Part shown: piece after piece, positions 22,557 to 34,300 of the stretch
Numbering within the stretch: position 1 is the first letter of the stretch
How the letters are laid out: each line of letters starts with the position of its first letter
Assembly: GCA_025506515.1 (NCBI GenBank)
Contig: CM046443.1
Span: 19,855,228-19,919,227 of the forward strand
Source: Flaveria trinervia
Taxonomy: Eukaryota > Streptophyta > Magnoliopsida > Asterales > Asteraceae
Length of the DNA: 64,000 bases
Reading direction: 5' to 3'
Position numbers and translations under genes: made by a program
Notes under the pieces: model-generated
Database searches by the model: none
What the model was told of the DNA's origin: nothing
Seen by the model: the letters and a program-made list of their open reading frames with translations, nothing else

Positions 22557-22860
22557 TTTGGCTCTCAGTTCTTCTTCAGATCTGCCTAGATCTGAGCAAA
22601 ACTCGATTTATTTGGTGATTGAGTTACTAATAGAATGTTTAACTACCACTACTTAGTAAACTGTAGAAAGCTGTTCAACAGTCACCGTTCATCTGTACTC
22701 ATCTTCAAGAACAAACCTGTGAATAGTTACAACAGAAGCATATAAATTTTAGTAGATCTGATTATACATAAGCCTGTTTGGTCTATTTGGACTAGTTGAA
22801 CTTAACAATCAAAATAATCATTATTCAAAAAGGTTAAAACTCTGATGAAGATAGGAAGAG
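22557..22860 (+). other. Leader after LTR A, with a lost gag N-terminus
   Basis: Untranslated leader-like DNA with no ORF. The Gag that follows opens in mid-domain: the roughly 60-80 N-terminal residues that Copia Gags normally carry ahead of this block are absent. A junction between two elements, or a deletion, must lie here, most likely close to 22840-22865. I cannot place it exactly. Confidence 0.6.
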
Positions 22861-22864
22861 AGTA

Positions 22865-23810
22865 GAGATTGACCAGAAAACCATGATAGCCCTTCAGACT
22901 GCTCTTCCTAACTCTGTATATAGAGGTTTCAAGAAATGCAAAATAGCTAAGCAGTTGTGGGATGCATTGAAACTGATGTATGAGGGTTCCTCTGAAGCCA
23001 AGGAGAACAAAAAGGATCTCCTAAAGCAGCATTTTGAAAACTTCACCTTCAAAGCAGGTGAAACCATGACTCAACAATATTTTAGGTATGTTGAGATTGT
23101 GGATACCCTAGTGGATAGAGGAGTTGCTCTTGAGAGTAGAGACATTGTAAGGAAATTCATGTCCTCACTTCTTAGGCAATAGACACACTACTGTGTGGTT
23201 ATCAAGAGAACTGAGAACCTGAAAGCTCTTACTCTGACAGAGTTGTATGGGATTCTCAGTGGCTACCAGATAGAGATGAACATGCAAGGTTCATCTGGAA
23301 ACTCTAACAATCAAATAGGTTCAGCCCTTCATGTGGTTGAAAGGGATAGCATAGAACCCCAACATCATCTCATATACTACCCTAATAACTCACAAAAGGT
23401 TTCTTTCATCACCTTCCCTGAGACACCAAGGGAGAACTATACTCAAGGAAGCCCATTCCAAGAGACAAGTTCTTCTCAAGCTTTGTGTCTTCTGATGAAA
23501 GTTGTGGTAGCTCTTTTTTCATCCTTGAAAACCTAGACCGTATCCATCCAAAATAATCTGGAGTACATGGAAATAGTCCAGCAGATGGCTCTTCTCACTC
23601 ACAGAGCTAAGAAGTTCTACAAGTGGACTAGAAAGAAGTTCCATAACAATGCAAGCAGTGGAAAGTTTGGACTGGACAAAAGCAAAGTCAAGTGTTACAA
23701 CTGTAACTTGATGGGACACTTTTCTAGGGAGTATAAGGCACCAAGAACAAGTGGTGGCAAAGCACAATCCAGACCAAACTATATTGACAAGGCTACCTAG
23801 AATGAGAAGC
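22865..23810 (+). pseudogene. Copia Gag (unit B), N-terminally truncated, with damaged zinc knuckle
   Basis: UBN2-type Gag core: MIALQTALPNSVYRGFKKCK, KQLWDALKLMYEGSSEAKE and the GETMTQQYFRY block. The frame is cut by a TAG at 23180-23182 and shifts before 23195, then again between 23536 and 23567. A zinc knuckle begins at 23693 (CYNCNLMGHFSREY); its fourth ligand, normally Cys, reads Tyr. Further stops stand at 23798 and 23816. Gag would package RNA; this copy cannot make a complete protein. Confidence 0.88.
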
Positions 23811-25352
23811 CAAAGTAGCAAGCTACAGTTGCTGTTGAAGAAGGAGGCTTTGATTGGGGCTTTTAGGTGGAAGATGCTTCTCCAAACTAAGCACTAATGG
23901 AAAATCATGATGAATCCAAGGTATTGGAACATCTCTGTACCCCTGAATGCATTGCTAAAGTTAATAGATACAGGTCCTACAACTTAGAAATGAGATCTGA
24001 TCTTGAGTCCTTAAACATCTTAAAAGCTGATTTTAGAAAGTCTGAAAATAATTATAAACTGAAGATAGAGGACTTAGAGAAAACTTTTTCAGTTCTAAAA
24101 CATAAGCATACAAATTTTAGGACTCAGATCAAGGATCTCATAACTAAGCTGACTGAGTGCCAGGCTGAGCTTGTGATCAGCAAAGCCAGGACAGAAAAGT
24201 GTGTTCTTAAAGAAGAGACCTTCAAGAACATGATATCCTCTTCCCTGCACAACAAGGTATGCTATCAAAACAAGCAGGGACTAGGTTCTAATGAGATAGC
24301 TCCTCCACATACAATCTTGTCTGTAAGATCACCCGGGTGTGGAACTTATGAAGATGAGCTTCCTCTCATAGATCCTTTGAGTGAAGAGGATGAAGAAGTG
24401 ATAGTGAAGAATTCCTCTGAGAAGAGTGAAGAGGAGAATTCTAAGAAGGTCCACTATCCTTCTGAGGAGAAGAAGAAGACTGTGATGACCAAGTCTGTGA
24501 GGAAGAACTTGATCAGAAAGAGCAAAAGAAAAGCAAGAAAGGCTCAAGAGATCAATGCCACTTTTGATCCCAAGCAGAAACAAGTGTATATCTCTGCAGG
24601 TTTTGAAGTGGTGAAGACTAAAGACATCAACCTAAACTCTTCTGCTAAGAGTTCAGGTTCATGTTCAAATCATCTCAGTACCAAGAAGAAGACTAATCTG
24701 TTGTGTACCACTGCTACACAACCTGGACCATCCAACTCCAAGAATAGTCCTCAGCCCAAAAGGATTGTCTTATCATCTGCAAAGATGAAGGTGGAGAAGG
24801 GATGTGATCAAAGTCAGTCTTGTTCTCAGCAGAAGGCTCTTGGGAATAAGAAAATGGAGTGTGTCATGTGTGAAAGTACTGCTCATCTTGCTAAGGATTG
24901 TCCATACAATCCTAAAGGTACTCTTCACATGACCAGAACAAGGACTTCCAAGAGTCCAAGAAGATTCAAGCTTTGGAAGGAAAATCTGTTTCCTTGGAAG
25001 CTCCAGAACTAAGAAGAAGGCAAGTGGAAAATTGCCTTCGGAAGAAAATTTGGTCTCGGAAGGAAGGAATACTTCCGAAGCACTAAAGTCTGCTGCAGTG
25101 TCTGCAGAATCTTCTAAAGGACCAGTCATCAAAACTTACGAAGTCTCAAAAGCTTTTGAAGTGTTGAAGGTCAAGTCCAAACTTCCAAAGGTGGTATGGA
25201 AGTTAAAGAAAGACCAAGTGACTGGAAGTTCTACATCAACAACAGCTCACGATCCTCAAAGCACTACTATAGGATCTATTACTGTTGCATTACCTTCTGT
25301 TTCTTTTAGTGAGCCCAAGACAAGTAAGGCTTGGATTTCCAAATGTAACTAA
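23811..25352 (+). pseudogene. Gag C-terminal extension of unit B with coiled coil and a second zinc knuckle
   Basis: Stops at 23816, 23864 and 23888 lead into an open stretch at 23897-25012. This is highly charged, with an early coiled-coil segment (LESLNILKADFRKSE...LKIEDLEKTF), an acidic Glu/Ser-rich middle, Lys-rich parts, and at 24860-24901 an intact CVMCESTAHLAKDC knuckle. A frameshift near 25010 leads to the segment at 25032-25352, which ends with a KAWISKCN block that normally stands just ahead of the protease. Large Gags with a second knuckle in this place are known from SIRE-type Copia elements. Confidence 0.8.
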
Positions 25353-25374
25353 TCATTTTCTTTGTGTAGGGATA

Positions 25375-25620
25375 GCTCAAGACAAACAAGAATGTCTGGA
25401 TCATTGATAGTGGCTGTTCCAGGCCCATGACAGGCAATAGGTCATTACTCCAGAACTTTGAAAGGATTGATGGAGGGCTAGTTGCTTTTGGAGGAGATGA
25501 AGGTGGTTACATTTCTGGAAGGGGCAAGGTCACAAATGGTAAGCTTAGCATTGAAAAGGTAAACTTTGTCAAGGAGCTTGGGTACAATCTTCTGAGTGTA
25601 TCCCAGTTTTGTGATTAGAG
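25375..25620 (+). pseudogene. Copia protease (unit B)
   Basis: The active-site block reads VWIIDSGCSRPMTG, with the catalytic Asp-Ser-Gly at about 25402-25410. It goes on to GGYISGRGKV and LLSVSQFCD, the usual end of the Copia protease. A TAG at 25616-25618 interrupts the frame where the next domain starts. The enzyme would cut the Gag-Pol polyprotein. Confidence 0.88.
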
Positions 25621-25627
25621 TCATAAC

Positions 25628-26389
25628 ATGCTTTTTACTGAGCATGAGTGCATTGTTCTTAATCCCAAGGTGGTCATTCCTCATGAGCATATTCTGCTTA
25701 GAGCCCCCAGGAAAGGGAACATGTACAAGATGGACTTGCAAGAAACACTTCCCTCTGGAGAAGTTTCATGCTTTCTGTCTAAATCCAATAGTGATGAGTC
25801 TTTCCTATGGCATAAAAGAATGTGCCATGTAAACTTTAAAAACATGAATAAATTTATTAAGAATGATTTGGTAACTAGAATGCCAAAAAAAGAGTTTACA
25901 AGTGATGACCATTATGTTGCATGCCTGAAAAGGAAGCAACATAAGATATCTTACAAGCCTAAGGAAAGGAACTCCATCACTACACCCCTACCTTGTTACA
26001 TATGGATCTCTTTGGCCCCACCAGTGTAATGAGTCTAGGAAGGACCTATTACTGTTTAGTGATCAAAGATGACTTTACAAGATTCACTTGGGTCTTCTTC
26101 CTTAGAACTAAGGATGAGACTCCTGAGATTTTGAAGAATTTAATCCTAAGAATTAAGAATCAATCTGATCACAAGGCCAAAACCATAAGATGTGATCAAG
26201 GAACTGAATTCAAGAACCAAATCCTTGATACATTTTGTGATGAAAAGGATATTACAAGACAATACAATGCTCCCCGGACTCCTCAGTAGAATGGTGTTGC
26301 TAAGAGGAGAAACAGGACACTGATTGAAGCTGCAAGAACCATGTTGTCTGACTCTAAGCTACCCATCATCTTCTGGGCAGAGGCAGTCA
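25628..26389 (+). pseudogene. Copia integrase, N-terminal part (unit B), split by a solo LTR
   Basis: The region holds the pre-integrase HHCC area (LWHKRMCHVNFKNMNKF, VACLKRKQH; one of the Cys is recognisable) and the core domain with MDLFGPTSV (first catalytic Asp) and IRCDQGTEFKN (second Asp). The third catalytic position falls in the block after a TAG at 26287-26289, which reads NGVAKRRN: Lys stands where the family has Glu. A frameshift separates the two ORFs near 25995-26029. At 26390 the LTR G2 cuts the coding region; it resumes after 28257. Confidence 0.88.
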
Positions 26390-27034
26390 TGTAACACCCG
26401 ATTATTCTTTTAAAAGAAGAATAAGAAATGAATAATAAAAGTAGGAAATGCAATTTAACCAAGTTGAGGGGTTAAAATGTAAAAGGGGACAAAAGTACAA
26501 AAAGTTGGTGTAAAGGTGGCATGACCGCCCATCACCTTTTCTACACCCAAATCTTTGGTCATTTTAGAGAGAGAAAGGAAGAGAGCAGAAACACTCTCGG
26601 TTTTTGAAGAAGAAGAAAAGAAGAGGCTGAATTCAAGGTAAGAATTCAGAGTTTTTAAGTGTTTATGATGGGTTTTGTCTCGGTTATATGCTTATGTGCT
26701 TATGTGCTTGTGTGTGTTCGTGTGTGTGTTTTGTGGGTTTCTAGGTGTTTGAACTCATTTGCATACGGGTTAGAAGGAAGATACACCCAAAGTTGCACCA
26801 GATGAGTTTCTAGACCCTGGTTTTACTTGTTTTAAACTCTTCTTGGGGCTGAAAATGTATTAAAACGATTTTACAATATTTATGTATGTTTACCCGTATG
26901 TATTATGCATGTTTGAGGATGTTTCTTAGATGCTTATAAGTTGTTCATGCTTAGAATAGCCTTGGTAAGCTTAGAACAACTAGGCTTGATGTTTGGGTTC
27001 GGGAATATCCTAGAAATATGTTGAATAGAAGGTT

Positions 27035-27410
27035 CATGCGCCTAAATAAGGCCCATGCGCCTGGAAATGCCTTAGAAATGATTAAGTGTAACTCATGCGC
27101 CTGAGCAGTGCCCTCATGCGCCTAGAATATTAGTTGGACGACTAAGTGTAGAGCCATGCGCCCCAATAGTGCCCATGCGTCTGAATAACCCCCATGCGCC
27201 TAAGTTTCCATACGCCCGAATAGCCCATGCGTCTAAGTGTCCATGCGTCCGAATGGACCATACGCCTGAATAGTATCCATGCACCTGAAATAGCTCACAC
27301 GCCTAAGTGTTGAAAGGGTTAAGCTATGGTTGATGCGCCCGCATAGTGATAAAACGCCCGAACAGGGCCTATGCGCCAAAATAGTGTCAAAGCGCCTAAA
27401 CACTTAGAAT
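27035..27410. repeat. CATGCGCCTGAATA-type tandem array in LTR G2
   Basis: About 20 degenerate copies of the word CATGCGCCTGAATA (variants with TACGCC, GCGTCC, GCGCCC) at spacings of 12-25 bases. At 27242-27261 the string CATGCGTCCGAATGGACCAT occurs; the same 20 bases are found in the Copia LTR D2 at 42704-42723. Confidence 0.85.
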
Positions 27411-27519
27411 TTATTACAGAATTTTTGGGAGTCTGTGCTTTTAGGGTTTTGACCGAGGTTTGACTAGGGCTTATAAATGCTTGGTTTGATGCATTATTAT
27501 GATTGCCTTATGATTGTTC

Positions 27520-27520
27520 C

Positions 27521-27558
<38 letters not shown>

Positions 27559-27591
27559 ATTACTATTAATATTATTACTATTAGTATGTGA
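27520..27591. repeat. ATT microsatellite in LTR G2
   Basis: Some 12 uninterrupted TTA/ATT units, then degenerate TAATATTAC units. Confidence 0.95.
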
Positions 27592-28257
27592 CTTTACGTG
27601 GTGTGTTATTATCGTAACGTAAAGTATTACTAATAATAAAGTGAAAGGGCAATGACTTTACGTGAGAAGTGGAACCTAATTTAAAACGTTAAAAAGTCTT
27701 GCAAGCTTATAGGAAGTGCACGACCATGAGGTCGTTAGCTCAACTATGATGCGGGTTAGCTACCCTAAGATGCACACGGGGCCAGTCAATTGAGATTGGC
27801 GGACCTTTGCAGTATACCCTAGGTGTCTAGGCCAGCCTTGTATACAGTATATAGAGCCCCTTGTGGGAACAGAGGGCCCAACACCATTTCCCCCGCGCAC
27901 ATAGTTTAGGGTATTGCTCATTGGTTCACATAGACAATGAAAGATAAATATAAAAGAGTACAGAGTAATAAGACATACAGTAAAGAGATGAAGCATTACC
28001 TGATTGTATAGTTAATGCGTGCTTATGTATAAAGAGATGAAGTTTTCATAAAAAGAGTATTTTCATATGTATACCTATAGAAAGTATTTTATTACTTTTA
28101 AAACTAGAACTCACTCAGCAACGCTGACTTTTATACATATTCAGTTGGCAGGTAATTATTGCTGAGGATGACACGAGGGTGAAGCTACTCGGAAGGGAAA
28201 GACCGACATCCATTCATACTTATTATGGCTGTTGTTTTGTAATGCAATTACAAGTTA

Positions 28258-28667
28258 ACACTGCCTGCTATGTGTAGAACAGAGCTTTAGTAGTTAAGAC
28301 TCATGGCAAGACTCCTTATGAACTTTGGCATAAGAGGAAACCTTTCATTGGTTTTCTCAGGTCATTTGGATGTCCTTGCACCATCTTGAATACCAAAGAT
28401 CGAATTGCAAAATTTGCTAAGAAATCAGATGATGGAAATTTTATTGGATACTCTTCCCAAGCTAAGGCTTATAGAGTATACAATCTCAGAACTAGAATTG
28501 TTGAGGAGTCAGCCAATGTGACTTTCAATGAACACACACCCTATGTGGCTTGTTTTGGTCCTGATTGGCTGTTTGATCTTGATTTAGTTACCAACTGTTT
28601 TAACAAATCTTGTGAGACTGTTTCAGGATCTACAGATATCATATCAATAGGTGATCCTAATCCATGA
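28258..28667 (+). pseudogene. Copia integrase, C-terminal part (unit B)
   Basis: Coding sequence resumes after the solo LTR with ACYV, a TAG stop at 28275-28277, then KTHGKTPYELWHKRKP and RSFGCPCTILN, the conserved GKTPYE.W and FGC blocks of the Copia integrase C-terminal domain, followed by FAKKSDDGNFIGYS and VTFNE. The open frame ends at 28667. Confidence 0.9.
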
Positions 28668-29215
28668 TTTGAGCTGAGAAGACCTTCAAGCAACACATCT
28701 TCAGCTCCAGTTGTAACTACTTCTGCAAATGAAGTGTCTATCAGCACCACAATGACAAACTCAGTTGATACATTTGGGATGCCCTCAAATTCCAGCTCAG
28801 AGGCTCCACAACCAGATAAAGATGTTTCAAATGTAGAAGAGAATGATAGAGGTGGTGACAATGATCAGGAATATCTTGATGCTGATAACCACTCCATAGA
28901 TGACAACATCAATGATGTCACACACTCATTGGATCAAGTCTCTCTTGATAAGTGTGCTGATGTGGTGGGAGAAATATCTATGCCATATCTAAATTCTCTA
29001 ATTTGGATCTCTCTCAGCCACTTGCTATGATCCCTTAGCTAAGGATCCACAAGTCTCACCCCACCACAAACATCACCGGAGATGTTAACACTGGGGTAAG
29101 AACAAGAGGACAAACCCATGAAGCAAATGTTTGTCTTCACTCTTGTTTCTTATCCCAGATAGAGCCAAATAAAGTTGATGAGGCTCTAAAGAATGGAAGT
29201 TGGGTCGAAGCCATG
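28668..29215 (+). pseudogene. Integrase-reverse transcriptase linker (unit B)
   Basis: A low-complexity, acidic, Ser/Asp-rich segment (28734-29030) with a frameshift, then a short run with IEPNKVDEAL-NGSWVEAM in frame, which is the usual entry to Copia reverse transcriptase. A TAA at 29216-29218 stops it. Confidence 0.75.
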
Positions 29216-29218
29216 TAA

Positions 29219-30112
29219 CAAGAGTTGCTTCAATTCAAAAGACAGAAAGTTTGGAACCTTTGTCCTCTTCCTCATGGGAAGACTACCATTGGAACCAAAT
29301 GGGTGTTTAGGTATAAGAAGGATGATAGAGGCATTGTCATCAAGAATAAAGCTAGACTAGTTGTTCAAGGATACACACAAGAAGAATGGATTGACTACAC
29401 TGATGTCTTTGCTCCTATAGCAAGACTAGAAGCTGTTAGGATATTCTTGGCATTTGCTGCATCCAAGAACTTCAAGGTCTATCAAATTGATGTGAAGTGT
29501 GCTTTTCTTTATGGAGTGATTGATGAAAAGGTGTATGTCAAACAACCACCTGGTTTTGTAGATCTTGATCATCCTGATTATGTCTGCAAGCTTGACAAGG
29601 CTCTTTATGGGTTGCATCAGGCACCCAGGAAGTGGTATGAGACTCTATCTCAGTATCTTTGCAAACATGGATACAGGAGAGGTACTATAGAAGGAATTCT
29701 CTTCATCAAAGGACATGGAAATGACATATAGCTAGTTCAAGTATATGTAGATGACATCATCTTTGGTTTAACTAATCCAAGGCTCTGCAAAGACTTTCAG
29801 AAGCTGATGAAGGACATATTTGAAATGAGTACCATGGGGGAACTCAATTTCTTTCTTGGAATTCAAGTGAAGCAAGTTGAAGATGGCATCTTTATTAGTC
29901 AATCAAAGTATGTTCAAGACATACTTAAGAGGTTCAACATGACTGATTGTAAGATTGCTAAGACACCCATAGCAAGAAACCATTCCCTTGGACCTGATCT
30001 TGAGGGGGAGTGTGTGGATGAACTCCTTTATAGGGCTATGATTGGGTCTTTTATGTATCTTACTGCTAGAAGGCCTGATATCATGTTTGCTACATGCAAT
30101 TATGCAAGATTT
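29219..30112 (+). pseudogene. Copia reverse transcriptase (unit B)
   Basis: Conserved blocks in order: TIGTKWVFRYKKDD, NKARLVVQGYTQ, DYTDVFAPIARLEAVRI, YQIDVKCAFL (first catalytic Asp), YVKQPPGF, LDKALYGLHQAPRKWYE, then YVDD at 29744-29755, the catalytic centre. A TAG stands at 29729-29731 just before it. Next come MGELNFFLGIQV, KTPIA and YLTARRPDIMFA. A TAA at 30113-30115 ends the frame. The domain is almost complete but cannot be read through. Confidence 0.93.
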
Positions 30113-30115
30113 TAA

Positions 30116-30688
30116 GCCAACCCTAAGATGTCTCATCTTATCATTGTCAAAAGGATTCTAAGATACCTCAAAGGTGCTTCAACACTTGGTCTGTGGTATC
30201 CTAAAAATTCTGACTTCAATCTGTATGCTTATACAGATAGTGATTATGGTGGTTTCAATATGACTTCAAAGTCTACATTTAGGGGATGTCAGTTTCTTGG
30301 TGGAAGGGTTGTCTCATGGCAATGCAAGAAACAATCCTGTGTCTCTGCATCAACTGCTGAAGCTGAAAACATTGGTGCAACAAGCTGCTGTGCTCAAGTG
30401 CTTTGGATTCAAACTCAGATGCTTGACTATGGATTAAACTTCAAGGAGACTCCCATTCACATAGACAATAACAGTGCTATCTCTATCATAGAGAATCCTG
30501 TGCAGCACTCAAGGACCAAACACATCAACATCAGGTATCATTTAATAAGAGATAGTTATGAAAATGGATTAACTAAACCAGTCAAAGTCCACACAAATGA
30601 GCAATATACAGATCTGTTTACAAAGTCTTTTGATAAACAGAGATTTAAATATCTTGTATTAGCTATGGGGATGATAAACCTTGAGTAG
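30116..30688 (+). pseudogene. Copia RNase H and end of pol (unit B)
   Basis: The blocks RILRYLKGASTLGLWYP, YTDSDYGG, GCQFLGGRVVSWQCKKQ, SASTAEAE, IHIDNNSAISI, HSRTKHINIRYHLIRD and LFTKSFDKQRF are all in one open frame, ending at 30688. In the STAEAE block the family usually has EAEY; here it reads EAEN. This part is the best preserved of unit B. Confidence 0.93.
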
Positions 30689-31392
30689 GTTTTTCTTAAA
30701 ACTAATTCTTATTATTTTTTAAAATTTATGTGTCCTAAGTTGTCTAGTTCATCACTTTCATAAGCTCTTGTTTTCTTTGGATGAAAATCTTTTTGAAGAC
30801 TTTCCTTAGATTTTTGAAAATTTTGATCTTTCGGAAGATATGCTTTTACCTTCGGAAGAAAATTATGCCTTCAAAACAAATAACTGTCTAAGAAATTTTA
30901 CCTTCGGAAGAAATTTCTGAAATATCTTCCAAAGCTTATTACTTGTCTCAGACACTTATGTGTTTTCAAGGACCATTTTCTTCCAAAGAAAAATTAACTC
31001 TCAGAAGCTCTGTTCCTTTGAACAAAGCATTCAAGTTTTAGTTTTTCTTCCGAAGCAAAATTTTCACAACTCCTAGGAAAATCTTCCGAAGTCATTTAGC
31101 TTCGGAAGCTTTTTCATTAAAACTTGCAAGGATAATTTACCTTCGGAAGCTTTTTGACTTCCAAGAAAACTACTTTTTGAGCAAAAGTAAACTATTTTTC
31201 AGAGGTGAGACCGACATCCAGATTTCAAAGTTTATCCTCTTTCATTAAACTTTAGTTGAAATCCTTTTTAACATATAAACTCAATGGTTTCCCCCTCTTT
31301 CTATCACCTCCTTCTTCCTCCAGACCTAAAACCCTAAATTTCTCTTTAAAATTTCTTTCTTTCTTCTTTCTTCATCCTGAAGCTTCCTAAAA
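30689..31392 (+). other. Spacer between pol and accessory ORF with CTTCCGAAG / CTTCGGAAG words
   Basis: No ORF. Between 30835 and 31160 the word CTTCGGAAG or CTTCCGAAG (and decayed forms such as CTTCCAAAG) occurs about a dozen times. The same words recur in the 3' LTR at 35345-35510 and at 25035-25085 in the gag extension. Confidence 0.8.
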
Positions 31393-34300
31393 ATGGCTAA
31401 CCTTAACCGCAGAAATGATCCAAACTTTCCTATGCAGTTACACAGACAACATAACCAAGTTGCTTTGTTACACTCTGAGAAAGATCTTTATTTATCAGAG
31501 GTTTGTCGTTTCTTACCTCTATCAAACTACTTCACCTCCCTTACCATTGATCCTACTCTTTATGAGGATCAACTGCTAGAATTTTGGAAGACCTGCCAAG
31601 AGGCCAAGAGGTCATCATGGATGGGGAGAAGGCACTGTCTACCACAGTACAGGGGAGAACAGTCTTCATCACTCCAACCATCATTAACATGCATCTTCAG
31701 TTGGATGATAAAGAAGGTGAGGTGTTTTTTCCCAAAGAAGCTATTAACCAGTCCTTTGAGCATATGGTTATAAGGGAGATTTTTCTGTCAAGATCTTCAG
31801 GAAAGGGAAGGTCTCATCCTAATGGAAATTCCTGCTCCATGTGGTTATCCATAGTTTATCAAACAAGCATGGTGGATGGGACCAGATTCCTGAGGATCTC
31901 TCCTTCATTGTTCATGGGATGGTTTAGGGAGTCAAGTTCAAGTACTCTCAGTTTGTTTACACTAATTTGCTTGCAAACTTGGACTCCTTAGAGTACTATA
32001 TGTTCCCTAGATATGTTCAATACATTCTTAACTGTGAACTGGGCTTACCATTAAGGGGAATAGGTAATACTCTTAAATTGAGATAGATGAAGCCCAACAT
32101 CTTTGAAATACTGAGAAAGCCACTGTTGGCTTCTTTGGGGTAGAAACATCCCTTGTCCCAAAAATGTTAGAGCTCATTGCTCAAGGTGACAACCTAGCAG
32201 CACCAGCTAGTGTTGAACCCACACTTCTACATCCCAACCACCTAAACAGCCACAAATCACCCTTACCTACCAAAGAAAACATAAATGAACCCCTACATAG
32301 ACTATTCAGTCTGTGTAGGTCCCCATATACTCACCCACACAAGAAGAAGTGGACACTGGAGCTCCTACTTCTCCTGAGGAGCAGACCACTCCCATTCCTT
32401 CAATAATCAGTGCTGAGGTTCCTCATGCTCAGCCTGATGAGCTCATAATCCCAAATGCCTTAAGCCATCACTCTGAGTCTCAACACTCAAGTGATCAACC
32501 TTCAGGGGATAGTTACCATCCCCAACCTTTGTACTTAAACCAACTAATTCCCAACCTTGACTTCTACACTGATGAAGATCTAGGTTTCAATGAGTACCAT
32601 GATTCTCTCTTCTTTTCCCCTACTCAAAGAGAGATGAGTGCTCCTGAGTCTCCTACATCTATTCCACATCAGTCACCCACTACTAAGGTGGACACTTCTG
32701 AAATTGTTCAGGATGTCCATATGGAAGAGGCTCTCACTTTTGCAAGTGATTCCATCATTAAGACCTCAACCATGGAAACTCAGCCCTCTGACTCCTCAAC
32801 TGAGGCTACCAGTGAGCAGAGGAAATCCAACAGCCAAGAACCTGAAGTTGGTGGTGAGAGAGAGGACTCTATTCCAATCATCTCATCCTCTAATGATTCT
32901 TGTGATGAAGATAAGGGTAATTTGAGACTAAAGGTGCAAAATCTGTCACAAACATGCACCTATTTAGTCTCCAAGGTCAGTCACCTTGAATCTCAAGTGA
33001 CTACCTTGCAAAACAGGGTCAATGATTAACAACTTGAGATTTCTTATCTTAAAAAAATCTAGCTGGGAGACCTTTAAGAGGAGCTCAACCAGGAACACCA
33101 GAACTTATGGATGTGATTGACCTAACTCCTAGCTCACCTATGCAAGTGGGTGATGCTACCAAAAAGAGAGAGAAAGTCATTACAATCACAAAACCTGGGA
33201 GTTCTTCAGAGAGTGTGGACATTGAGGACTCACTATCCTCACTTGCGATTGTGCACACTCAGCAACTTCCTCAAGTTCACTTTGATGTGTATAGACTCCT
33301 ACATATAGAGTCTGTTTGAGGAAGGAATACCAAGGGCTATGTCATCTCCACCATATTCAAATCACATCATTGGGTGGAGGTATGACAGCAACAGAAGAGC
33401 CTTCATCATTCTTAGAGTTCAAGGGCAGCAAGAGGTCTTCAATTTGCAGACCTTGAACTTCTATGAAGGTCTGGAATTAGTCAACATGCCACTTGTCAAT
33501 CAAAGCCAATCAAGACAAGCTGACAGGCTGGCTCAAAGAATCCAAGACAGGATCACTGCAGAGTTCAGCTTCAGAAGGAGACTAAGGCAATCAGGTAATG
33601 CCATCGGTCAAATGGATGTTGAGGCAGACCCTAAGATTAGTTTCATAGGGGAAACCTTGACTGAAGGCCCAGTGGCAGAACCTGAGAGCCCTGTCTCATC
33701 ATCATTAACTGCTTCAGAGATTCATACCCTTATTGAGATACCTACTGGTGAAGGTGCTTCTCAACCTCTCTCTGGCCAGAGCTTAGATGCTACACCAAAC
33801 AATGAAGGCCAAAGATCTCTCCACCCTGAGTCACAAAGGTCTGTGAGTGACAAAGAGAAAGAAAGATGACATCTGAGGAGATTGAGGAGGAGAGAGAGAG
33901 AGAGAGAGGAAAACGAAGCTGAGGGGAGAAAGTTCCTCTTCTAGGTTTGCAAGACTCATGGAAACTGCTATCAGGGCTGCCCCCAGAGCAAACACTCAAG
34001 ATGATGAGTTGAGGATAGTTAGGATCAACTGCTTGCAGACCAGGAACTATGACATAGACAATGTCATTTCTTTCCCCTTAGAGGAGTTAAACGAACTGGT
34101 TGACAAAGAAAGGTCAAAGGAGAAGAAAGAGGCAGAAGATGCTGAACTACTGGTACAAATGAAAGAAGAAAGAAGAAAAAAAAGGTTATATAAGCATGTG
34201 CCCACTCTCTCCCCAGTTCAAGAAAGTCCTGCACATGAGGATGTGGTTCAACAAGAACCTTAGGTAGATAGAGAAGAAGACAGGATCAAGATGATCAACT

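Larger units (their letters stand above)
26390..28252 (+). mobile_element. Solo Gypsy-type LTR G2 inserted in the Copia integrase
   Basis: A 1863-bp unit that starts TGTAACACCCG and ends GCAATTACA. It interrupts integrase coding sequence that continues directly on the other side. The five bases before it are AGTCA and after it AGTTA, a target-site duplication with one change. With no gag or pol beside it, it is a solo LTR left by recombination between the two LTRs of a full element. It is related to LTR G1 (1033-3108) but carries a different internal tandem array. Confidence 0.92.

Noticed and set aside
30689..31392. Second solo LTR between pol and accessory ORF of unit B
   Set aside because: The CTTCCGAAG words resemble the LTR at 35268, but no TG...CA ends or target duplication were found.
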